Assembly: GCA_035934995.1 (NCBI GenBank) | Contig: DASYXI010000011.1 | Location: 38,645-102,644, forward strand | DNA from: REEB95 sp035934995 | GTDB lineage: Bacteria; Pseudomonadota; Alphaproteobacteria; ATCC43930; CGMCC-115725 | Direction of reading: 5' to 3' | DNA: 64,000 nt | Part shown: piece after piece, positions 9,596 to 17,342 of the stretch | How positions within the stretch are numbered: position 1 is the stretch's first letter | How the letters are laid out: every line of letters starts with the position of its first letter | The notes under the pieces: generated by a model | What the model was told of the DNA's origin: nothing | Database searches by the model: none | Seen by the model: the letters and a program-made list of their open reading frames with translations, nothing else | Made by a program: the position numbers and the translations under genes

Positions 9596-10048
9596 TCAAC
9601 CCGCGCCGGCCTTTTCCCAACCCTTTTCGGTCTGCTGCCAATAGGTCAGGGCATGGCCGGCGGCCTTGGCCTGCTGCCAGCGGCCGCGCGCCGAACTCAC
9701 CGCGGCCTCGTCGTTGCCGTCGAAAACATCGAGCACGCGCTTGTAGCGGTCGACATGCTGCGACGTCGCGCCGTCAACCAAGACCAGCATGTCGGCGTTG
9801 TTGGGGTTCTCATCGTCGACGGTGAGCCAGATCGGCTGTTGCGCCGCGTTGCCGTCCTTCGCCGAGCCGTGCGGCAGGAACGCGGCATCGCCATACGTCC
9901 ACAGCGCTGCGTTGAGATGGTCGACGCGCTCGGCCGAGCCGGCCATCAGCACGACGCGATAACCGCCGGCAAAGGCTTTTTCGAGCAGCTGCGGCAAGGC
10001 GCGATCGAGCGTCAGGCTCCGCAGATGATAGAAGCCGATCTCGGTCAC
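9596..10048 (-). CDS. holC: DNA polymerase III subunit chi
   Basis: 150-aa clamp-loader accessory protein that links the polymerase III holoenzyme to SSB. The N-terminus (TEIGFYHLRSLTLDRALPQLL) and the segments VVLMAGSAERVDHLNAALWTYG and FLPHG are typical of HolC. It overlaps the pepA stop by 4 bp, the classic pepA-holC pair, and is followed by ndk. Confidence 0.9.
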   Translation of the reverse strand: MTEIGFYHLRSLTLDRALPQLLEKAFAGGYRVVLMAGSAERVDHLNAALWTYGDAAFLPHGSAKDGNAAQQPIWLTVDDENPNNADMLVLVDGATSQHVDRYKRVLDVFDGNDEAAVSSARGRWQQAKAAGHALTYWQQTEKGWEKAGAG

Positions 10049-11541
10049 TTGCCGTCGCGGGCCTCATAATTGTCGCGCACGAACCGGTTCAACAGGCGTA
10101 CGCCATATCCGGTCGCGCCCTTCGGCACCGTCGGCTTGTCCTTGTTCGCCCATGCCGTACCGGCGATGTCGAGATGCGCCCACGACACCTTGTTGACGAA
10201 GCGTTCGAGGAAGGTCGCAGCGGTGACGCTACCGGCGTCGCGACTACCGCTGATGTTCTTCACGTCGGCGGCGTCGCTATCCATCATCTTGTTGTAGGCG
10301 TCGCCCAACGGCATGCGCCACAGGGTTTCACCGGTCGCCTTGCCTGCCGCGGTCAATTGTTCGGCGAGCTTGTCGTCGTTGCTGTAGAGACCGGCATGCT
10401 CGTGGCCAAGTGCGATGATGATCGCGCCGGTCAGCGTCGCGAGATCGATCATCGCCCGCGGCTTGAAACGATCCTGGCAGTACCAGAGCGCATCGGCCAG
10501 AACCAAGCGCCCTTCGGCGTCGGTATTGAGAACCTCGATGGTCTGGCCCGACATCGATTTGACGATGTCGCCCGGACGCTGCGCCGTGCCCGACGGCATG
10601 TTCTCGGCGAGCGCACCGATACCGACGACGTTGACCTTGGCCTTGCGTCCGGCCAGCGCCTTCATCAGTCCAATGACCGCGCCGGCGCCGCCCATGTCCC
10701 ATTTCATGTCCTCCATGCCGGCGGACGGCTTGATCGAGATGCCGCCGGTATCGAAGGTGATGCCCTTGCCGACAAAGGCCACCGGCGCCTGTTTCTTGTC
10801 GTCGGCGCCGTGCCACTGCATCACCAGCAGCCGCGGCGGCCGCGCACTTCCCTGTCCGACGCCGAGCAGCGCGCCCATGCCGAGCGCCGCCATTTTTTTC
10901 TCGTCGAGAATTTCGACCGTGACGCCGAGCGCCGTCAGCGTCTTGGCTTGCTCGGCGAGCGTTTCCGGATAGATCACGTTGGCCGGCTCAGAAACCAGGT
11001 CGCGCGTGAAGAACACGCCGTCCGCGATCCGATCGAGCGGCGTAAAGCGGCGACGCGCGGCATTAACGTCCTCGACCAGGATCGACAAGGTCTTGAGCGA
11101 CGGCTTCTGCTCCGGCTTTTCCTTGGTGCGGTATTTGTCGAAGCGGTAAGAGCGCAGCCGGGCGCCATAGGCGACGTGCGCGGCAATTTCGGCCGCGCGG
11201 TCGCCGGCCTCGACCAGCACCGCCGCCTCGCTTTCGCCCGCGCCGTTGAGCGCCGCCAGGATGACGCCGCCACAACGTTGCCACAGCGCGCGATCCGCGG
11301 GATCGGCCTTGCCGGTCCCGACCAACAGCACGCGCGCCACGCCGAGTTTGGCTGGTGCCAAGATCGCCAGCGTCTCTTCCGCCTTGCCTTTGAAGCGCGA
11401 TGCGCCCAGCGCGCGGCTCAAGGCCTTGCCACTGCGGCGATCGAGTTGCGTTCCCTGGGGCGACAGCTTGCGTCCGTCTGCGACGAAGAGCACGAGTGTT
11501 CCGGTCCGGGGCAGACGGGTTGGCGCGAATTTGATTTTCAT
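10045..11541 (-). CDS. pepA: Leucyl aminopeptidase (cytosol aminopeptidase, M17)
   Basis: 498 aa, the normal length. Two-metal aminopeptidase that removes N-terminal residues from peptides; in some bacteria it also acts as a DNA-binding protein. The M17 signature NTDAEGRLVLADAL and the metal/catalytic segment GKGITFDTGGISIKPS are intact. In many proteobacteria pepA is divergent from lptFG; here two membrane-protein genes (11608-15020) lie in between. Confidence 0.95.
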   Translation of the reverse strand: MKIKFAPTRLPRTGTLVLFVADGRKLSPQGTQLDRRSGKALSRALGASRFKGKAEETLAILAPAKLGVARVLLVGTGKADPADRALWQRCGGVILAALNGAGESEAAVLVEAGDRAAEIAAHVAYGARLRSYRFDKYRTKEKPEQKPSLKTLSILVEDVNAARRRFTPLDRIADGVFFTRDLVSEPANVIYPETLAEQAKTLTALGVTVEILDEKKMAALGMGALLGVGQGSARPPRLLVMQWHGADDKKQAPVAFVGKGITFDTGGISIKPSAGMEDMKWDMGGAGAVIGLMKALAGRKAKVNVVGIGALAENMPSGTAQRPGDIVKSMSGQTIEVLNTDAEGRLVLADALWYCQDRFKPRAMIDLATLTGAIIIALGHEHAGLYSNDDKLAEQLTAAGKATGETLWRMPLGDAYNKMMDSDAADVKNISGSRDAGSVTAATFLERFVNKVSWAHLDIAGTAWANKDKPTVPKGATGYGVRLLNRFVRDNYEARDGK

Positions 11542-11607
11542 CAGCGATCCTCAATACATACCGCGAAACAGCGATAGAGCGTTGAAAACGCTGATGTGTC
11601 AACCGGC

Positions 11608-13452
11608 TCAACCGGACAAGCAGAGTGGTGCCAAGGCGATGACGCGCGACCAATGACCGTCATCAGCCGGCGGATATTGCCAATGATCGACAAGCGTCCA
11701 GCCATTGGTCTCGTGCGCAAAGAGCGCCGCTTCGCCCGCGGGAACGCCGGCCATGCCCGATGGCGTGCACGAGATCACCGCCCATTGATCGCCGGCCAGT
11801 CCGGCGAACGGATCGGGCGTCAGCGTCGGCACGTCGTCGAGAATCAGATTTGGCCGGCGCGGCGGTGTCATTCGCAGCAGACCTTCGAGGACGGGAAACA
11901 AACTGCCGCCATCGCCCGGCAGCACGAGCGTGACGCGATCATCCGGTCCGACGGCGGTGGCGATATGTCGTGCCAGATCCCAGGCGCGCACCTGCGGCGT
12001 CTCGAGATCAAAGCGCAGCCAATGTATGAACCCGACCGGACACACGATGAACACGACGATCGCCAATCCCGTCAACCAACCGCGATGCCGCGGTTGTTGC
12101 CGCTCAAACCATGTGCGCGCCGGCCCGCGCAGCATCAGCACCAGCGTCACCATCAGCAACAGCGCCAGATGCGTGTTGTAGCGGAAGAACGAGTGCGCAT
12201 CGGTCGTCATCTGGCCGCTGAAATGCCCGATATAACTGACCAGAAGCGCCGCGTTGTACACCAGCGCGACGACCAGCAAGATGAGACCGGCGCGCTGGCC
12301 GGCTGTGTTCAGGGCCGGGCGACGCCACGCGCAAACGAGAAACCCGATCAGCGCGGCGACCAGCGGCCCGAAGAACACGATCTTCTCGCCGACAACGTGC
12401 GCGATCTGACTGAAAACGGTCGGCAACAAATGCCACTGCCATTGGCCCAGCGGCATCCAGGTCAATTCGACATCGGGATTGGCAAAGCGCGCGTGTGTGT
12501 ACCAGGTCCACGCGGCGCAGAGTATCGCGGCCGGGATTGCAGCGACGACCGCACGCTGGACGTCGATACGACGCCGATCGCCGGGTGCCGGCGGCTGCAA
12601 CGTCGCCGCGAGCACCATGCCGAGCGCCAAGGCGATGCTGTCCTGCTTGATTTCGACCAAAGCGGCGAGCGCCGTCGCGAACAACCACGCCGATGCGCGA
12701 TCGCGTCGCAAGACGAGATACCCGGCGACGGCAAGCACGACGGTCACCGACGGCTCGCTATATCCCGACAGATGATAGCGCGGCACGAACCCCGGATTGA
12801 GCGCCGTCGCCAGCAACAAGCCGAACGCGATCACGCTCCACGTCGGTGGTTCTGCCCGATCGTCGCTGCCGACCACCAGACGTGCAAGCAACAAACCGGC
12901 GGCGAGTTGCAGTACGACGTTGAAAGCGATCAGCGCCACGAACGGGAACTGCGGTGTCACCAAGCCGGCGATCAGCGCGGCGAATTGGAGGTTGTAAGGC
13001 GCGGCTGGCAGCAGCGAATGCGCCGCCACCCTCCCGGCGGCGGGAAACAGGCCGTGGTCATACAGGTAGGCGGCATTGGGGAGAAGATTGAGAAACGTAT
13101 CGGGCTGGCTCGGCCGCGCCGACGCCATCACGGCCAGTAATGGCAGCGACAGCAACAAGACACGCCCCAGTGCCCGCCAGTCCGCGGCCAGCAGCCGGCT
13201 TTGCGGCCAGATCAGGCCGAAAACCCCCGCCGCCGCCAGCGCGACGGCGGGAATGCGCAATGACACCGGCAGGACCACGCCCCAGATCGTGAGAACCCAG
13301 CATGCGACGCCCCATCCCGCGATCAGAGCGATTTCGGGCAACGCGCCGCCACGACTTACCAAGCGGCCAAGGCCGATGAATATCAGCGCCGCAAAGGCGA
13401 CCGCGGCCCAACCGGCAAGTTGAGCGAAGCTCGGCACCAGCAACGCGATCAT
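11608..13452 (-). CDS. Large polytopic membrane protein of unknown function (GT-C-like)
   Basis: 614 aa from the ATG at 13452, which overlaps the preceding gene's stop by 4 bp. The long open frame continues upstream to 14124 only as an antisense-like shadow. There are about 12 hydrophobic helices through about residue 480, then a soluble C-terminal domain of about 130 aa (GPDDRVTLVLPGDGGSLFPV ... WQYPPADDGHW). Topology and the loop after the first helices resemble GT-C glycosyltransferases, but no diagnostic motif is certain. It is the second gene of a two-gene unit and ends 66 bp before pepA. Confidence 0.6.
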   Translation of the reverse strand: MIALLVPSFAQLAGWAAVAFAALIFIGLGRLVSRGGALPEIALIAGWGVACWVLTIWGVVLPVSLRIPAVALAAAGVFGLIWPQSRLLAADWRALGRVLLLSLPLLAVMASARPSQPDTFLNLLPNAAYLYDHGLFPAAGRVAAHSLLPAAPYNLQFAALIAGLVTPQFPFVALIAFNVVLQLAAGLLLARLVVGSDDRAEPPTWSVIAFGLLLATALNPGFVPRYHLSGYSEPSVTVVLAVAGYLVLRRDRASAWLFATALAALVEIKQDSIALALGMVLAATLQPPAPGDRRRIDVQRAVVAAIPAAILCAAWTWYTHARFANPDVELTWMPLGQWQWHLLPTVFSQIAHVVGEKIVFFGPLVAALIGFLVCAWRRPALNTAGQRAGLILLVVALVYNAALLVSYIGHFSGQMTTDAHSFFRYNTHLALLLMVTLVLMLRGPARTWFERQQPRHRGWLTGLAIVVFIVCPVGFIHWLRFDLETPQVRAWDLARHIATAVGPDDRVTLVLPGDGGSLFPVLEGLLRMTPPRRPNLILDDVPTLTPDPFAGLAGDQWAVISCTPSGMAGVPAGEAALFAHETNGWTLVDHWQYPPADDGHWSRVIALAPLCLSG

Positions 13453-15020
13453 GTCGGCGTCCCAGGCAGACGGTAGATCTGGAAGCGCGGCGAGATGAAA
13501 ACCGGTTGCAGGCCGCTTCCGGCGCGCAACGTAAACGGCTGCCGGCCGGCGAACGTGATGTAGCGGCACTGTGCCAATGCCCGCGCAACCTCCGGCGGCA
13601 ACGGCGCGCCGCCGTCGACGTAGAAACGCCACAACGCACTCGCCGAGAGCTGATCGGCGATCGCGCCGTATACGCGCGTGAACGCAACCGGCTGCTGCGT
13701 CGCGTAAGTGAACAAGGTGGGCACGAAAGCATCGCGGCGCGCGATCGCGAGCACCGGAAAATGCAGCAGCGGCGTCGGCTCGACGTTGACTTCGGCGTCG
13801 GCGAATGCAACCGCGACGGGCGCGCCAACCGGCAACGAGTCGAGGCCAGCCAGCAGATCGGCATAAAGTGCGCCGCTGCCCTGCCACACGGCAGCGACGA
13901 CGCCCAACCGCAACGCGAACAAGGCAAAGGCGGCGGAAAGGAACAGCCGCCCTTGGCGCGCAAACGGTGTCTGCCAGGCACTGCCGCCGACCAACAACAG
14001 CACCATCGCGAGCGGCATCCGACGATCGGCGCCGGTAGCGCCGAATAACGTGTCGGGCATCACGACATAAAGCAATGCGAGAACGATCAGCGGCGGCGCA
14101 GCCGCCGACGCGACACGCAACCACCCCCGCCAGTAGGCGAACGCGGCGCCGATCACCGCCAAGGCGAAACAGGCGATATCGAACGGTCGGCTATAGAGGT
14201 CGAAGACGCTGAAAGGCAGATCGAGCTTGCGGACCGGCCGCGCGAAGCGAATGTCCGATCCGATCGCCGTCGCCGCGTGCAATGGCACGAACGCCGTCGC
14301 GAACAGCACCAGACTCGGCAGAAAAGACAAGAACAGCACAAACACGGCCCCGGCGGCCGCGCCCCGGTCGTGCCACAGTCGGCCGGCCTCGTAGCCGGCC
14401 ACCATCGCGCCGAAGATGCCGAACGCCATCAGATGCGCGAAATAGACGGTCAGCGCGGCGAGCACGCCGAAGCCCAGCCGCACGGCGACACCGCGTTCGC
14501 GCAGTGCAATCCAGCCGGCAAGAGCCCAGAACGCCAAACCCAGACCGAACAGGAAATTGATGAAGCCCCACAGCAGCAATCGGTTGTAAACCAGCAGAAA
14601 TGCCGTCAGCGGCCACGCCGACCAGCGTCCATGCAACGCGCGATGAAGAACGGCGACGCCGCCCGTCGACGAAAAATACGTCGCGACGAGAAACAATTTG
14701 CCGGCAGTCGACAACGACACCACGCCGAGCAGCGGCGGCACGAGCACGTCCATCGCCAGGTCGGGCAGAGGCCGCCACGCCAGCGCGTAGAATTGCCGCA
14801 GGGTCGGCGAGCCGCTCAAGGCGGCGAGCAAATGCATCCGCGCAAGATGGTTCGGATAGTCGACGAGCGGCGGTAGCGGAGTCAGAAACAGCGGAATGCA
14901 GGCGACCAACAGCAAGGCCACGAACGCGGCGGCAAAGACGCGGAACGGCATGTCCGCAAAATCGATCCCGCCTCGGTCCGACACTGAATCTCCATTCGCC
15001 ACGCGCCGGGAGATTTCCAT
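13449..15020 (-). CDS. Polytopic membrane protein of unknown function (GT-C-like)
   Basis: 523 aa from the ATG at 15020; an internal ATG at 14951 (MPFRVFAAAFVALLLVACIP) is an equally plausible start and begins directly with the first helix. About ten transmembrane segments are followed by a C-terminal soluble part. The acidic loop after helix 1 (LPPLVDYPNHLARMHLL) resembles the Asp-containing first periplasmic loop of GT-C transferases. It is divergent from lptF across 114 bp and coupled to the next membrane protein. Function unknown; a role in sugar transfer to envelope components is a guess from topology and context. Confidence 0.6.
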   Translation of the reverse strand: MEISRRVANGDSVSDRGGIDFADMPFRVFAAAFVALLLVACIPLFLTPLPPLVDYPNHLARMHLLAALSGSPTLRQFYALAWRPLPDLAMDVLVPPLLGVVSLSTAGKLFLVATYFSSTGGVAVLHRALHGRWSAWPLTAFLLVYNRLLLWGFINFLFGLGLAFWALAGWIALRERGVAVRLGFGVLAALTVYFAHLMAFGIFGAMVAGYEAGRLWHDRGAAAGAVFVLFLSFLPSLVLFATAFVPLHAATAIGSDIRFARPVRKLDLPFSVFDLYSRPFDIACFALAVIGAAFAYWRGWLRVASAAAPPLIVLALLYVVMPDTLFGATGADRRMPLAMVLLLVGGSAWQTPFARQGRLFLSAAFALFALRLGVVAAVWQGSGALYADLLAGLDSLPVGAPVAVAFADAEVNVEPTPLLHFPVLAIARRDAFVPTLFTYATQQPVAFTRVYGAIADQLSASALWRFYVDGGAPLPPEVARALAQCRYITFAGRQPFTLRAGSGLQPVFISPRFQIYRLPGTPT

Positions 15021-15120
15021 GCCATCGGTCCGCCCGCAAGTCGCTTCGCCCAGCCGACGAATCGCCTAATCCACCGCGCGGACGCGGCAATTCCCGCTAT
15101 GGCCGAAGGCGCGCCGCACC

Positions 15121-15126
15121 TATAAT
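15121..15126 (+). promoter_or_regulatory. Possible -10 element (TATAAT) just ahead of lptF
   Basis: A perfect TATAAT ends 8 bp before the lptF ATG. No good -35 hexamer is found at 16-18 bp. If used, transcription would start at or within a few bases of the ATG, giving a leaderless lptF message. No Shine-Dalgarno sequence is visible in this interval, which is consistent. Confidence 0.35.
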
Positions 15127-15134
15127 CGCGCGTC

Positions 15135-16238
15135 ATGGACCGGATGACCTGGTATGTGTTCCGCCAAGCCCTGATCGTGACGCTTTCGGTCGGCGTCATC
15201 TTCAGCGCCGCGGTGTGGCTTTTGCAGTCGCTGCGCCTCGTCGATCTGATCGTTAATCGTGGACTCTCGATTGGGCTCTTCCTCTATCTGGCAACCTTGC
15301 TCCTGCCGCGCTTCGTCGAGGTCGTTCTGCCGATCGCGGTGTTCACGGCACTGGTCTTCGTCTATGCGAAGCTCATCGCCGAAAGCGAACTCGTGGTCAT
15401 GCGCGCTTCGGGCATGAGCCAGTGGGCGCTGGCCAAGCCGGCGCTGCTGATCGGCGCCGCCGGCATGATCACGCTCTATGCCATGGCCTTCTATTTCCTG
15501 CCGGCATCCAATCGTGCGTTCAAGGATATGCAATTCGAGATCCGCAACAAGTTCGCCACGGCTCTCATCCAGGAGGGCGTGTTCAACACGCTGTCGGACA
15601 CGTTGATGGTCTACGTCAAAGAGCGAGACACCAAAGGCGATCTGCTCGGTTTGCTGATTGAAAATACGACCGACAAAGACAAGCCGATCACGATAACGGC
15701 CGAGCGTGGCGCGCTCGTCGAAATGCCGGAGGGGCCACGCATCCTGATGGTGAACGGGACGCGCCAAATATTCGATCGCCTCACCGGCAAGCTATCGTCG
15801 CTGTCGTTCAAAAGCTACACGCTCGACCTGTCGGAAATGCAAAACGCGCCGACGCTGCGCGACCGTCAGCCGGAGGAGCTCTATCTTGGCGAACTGCTCG
15901 ACAACCTTAAAAACCAGGCGCTCGTCGTAGAGCTCAACATGCGGCTCACCGGCCCGTTGATGGCGCTGTCGATGGCGGCCATTCCGATTCTGTGCCTGCT
16001 GCCGGGTGAATTCAATCGGCGTGGCCAAGCGCGCCGCATCCTCATCGCCGTCGCCGTCGCCTTGGTGATGGAGATCGTCGATGTCGGCCTGACCAATCTG
16101 GCGCGCAGCACCTTGACGGTCATCCCGCTTATCTACGCCAACGCCATCGGGCCGTTCCTCGCGGCGCTGTGGCTCTGCTGGCGCTCGGCCGGCGCGCCGC
16201 TGCCGGCCGGATCTTTTGCCCAGCGCGTGCCCCGGTAG
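15135..16238 (+). CDS. lptF: LPS export ABC transporter permease LptF
   Basis: 367-aa inner-membrane half of the LptB2FG extractor that pulls LPS from the inner membrane and feeds it to LptC/A. There are three N-terminal helices, a periplasmic beta-jellyroll (about residues 110-270) and three C-terminal helices. The coupling-helix region ESELVVMRASGMSQW is typical and recurs as HELVVARASGISAW in LptG. It is the first gene of lptF-lptG-lptD-surA-pdxA-rsmA. LptB, LptA and LptC are not in the window. Confidence 0.93.
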   Translation: MDRMTWYVFRQALIVTLSVGVIFSAAVWLLQSLRLVDLIVNRGLSIGLFLYLATLLLPRFVEVVLPIAVFTALVFVYAKLIAESELVVMRASGMSQWALAKPALLIGAAGMITLYAMAFYFLPASNRAFKDMQFEIRNKFATALIQEGVFNTLSDTLMVYVKERDTKGDLLGLLIENTTDKDKPITITAERGALVEMPEGPRILMVNGTRQIFDRLTGKLSSLSFKSYTLDLSEMQNAPTLRDRQPEELYLGELLDNLKNQALVVELNMRLTGPLMALSMAAIPILCLLPGEFNRRGQARRILIAVAVALVMEIVDVGLTNLARSTLTVIPLIYANAIGPFLAALWLCWRSAGAPLPAGSFAQRVPR

Positions 16239-16243
16239 CCGCG

Positions 16244-17338
16244 ATGTCGCCCTGGAAGACGCTTTTCCGTTACATCGCGCGCCAGTTCCTGATCTGGTTC
16301 TTCGGCGTCTTCCTGACGATGATGGTGATCGTGTTCATGCTCGACTACGTCGAGCTGATCCGCCGCGCGGGCACCAAAGCCGACGTCACGTTGCTGGTGC
16401 TGCTGAAACTCGCGCTGCTCAAACAGCCCTATATGGCCCAGCAGGTTCTGCCATTCGCCGTCCTGTTCGGCACCATGATGGTGTTCTGGCGGCTGACGCG
16501 GAGCCATGAGCTTGTCGTCGCGCGTGCCTCGGGAATCTCGGCTTGGCAGTTCGTCGCGCCGCCGTTGGCGGGCGCATTCCTAATTGGCGTTCTCTCGGTC
16601 ACCTTGTTCAACCCGATCGCGTCGGTCACGCAGGCGAGTTACGAAACTCTGCAAAACCGCGTCCTGGGTGGAAACCCGCAATTCGCGCTGTCGAGCACCG
16701 GCCTTTGGCTGCGCCAGAGCGACAAGAAGGGCAATCCGTCGATCGTTCACGCCGAGCGGTTCGTGCTGCCGCAACGCGCTCTGCACGATGTCATGTTCCT
16801 CTTCCTGGCGCACGACACGCTCCTCGAGCGTCGGATCGATGCGCAGCAGGCAACGCTCGGGGCGGGCGTCTGGACGGTGCGCGATGGCACCGACTGGTCG
16901 CCGAACAGCCAGCCGCAGCAATTCGCCGAGCTGACCATTCCGACCAACCTGACACCGGTCAAGATCCAGGACAGCTTCGCACCACCGGAAACCATGTCGT
17001 TCTGGGAGCTGCCAGGCTTCATTCGCCTGCTCGAGGCGTCCGGTTTCTCGTCGCAACGCCATCAGCTTTATTTCGATACGCTGTTGGCGAGGCCTCTCTT
17101 GTTGGCGGCCATGGTCCTGATCGCCGCCAGCTTCAGCCTGCGCATGCAACGCGCCGGCGGTGCGACACTGATGATTGCCGTGGGCATCGCCAGCGGGTTC
17201 CTGCTCTATTTCCTGTCGGATATCGTATTCGCCCTCGGGCTGTCGGCGACCATTCCGACAATGCTCGCGGCCTGGACGCCGGCCGGGGTATCCTGGCTTG
17301 TCGGAGTCAGCCTACTGCTGCATCTCGAAGACGGCTGA
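16244..17338 (+). CDS. lptG: LPS export ABC transporter permease LptG
   Basis: 364 aa from the ATG at 16244, 5 bp after lptF; the frame is open 75 bp further upstream inside lptF but homology begins at MSPWKTLFRYIARQFLIWFF. Same architecture as LptF: three helices, periplasmic jellyroll, three helices. Partner of LptF in LPS extraction. Confidence 0.93.
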   Translation: MSPWKTLFRYIARQFLIWFFGVFLTMMVIVFMLDYVELIRRAGTKADVTLLVLLKLALLKQPYMAQQVLPFAVLFGTMMVFWRLTRSHELVVARASGISAWQFVAPPLAGAFLIGVLSVTLFNPIASVTQASYETLQNRVLGGNPQFALSSTGLWLRQSDKKGNPSIVHAERFVLPQRALHDVMFLFLAHDTLLERRIDAQQATLGAGVWTVRDGTDWSPNSQPQQFAELTIPTNLTPVKIQDSFAPPETMSFWELPGFIRLLEASGFSSQRHQLYFDTLLARPLLLAAMVLIAASFSLRMQRAGGATLMIAVGIASGFLLYFLSDIVFALGLSATIPTMLAAWTPAGVSWLVGVSLLLHLEDG

Positions 17339-17342
17339 GGGC

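Noticed and set aside
10174..13140. Long plus-strand frames opposite pepA and the 614-aa membrane protein (467 and 514 codons)
   Set aside because: They mirror real minus-strand genes and encode Arg/His/Gln-rich sequence with no family resemblance.
13453..14124. N-terminal extension of the 614-aa membrane protein
   Set aside because: It overlaps the preceding membrane-protein gene in another frame and is Arg/Cys-rich; the ATGA overlap at 13452 is the natural start.
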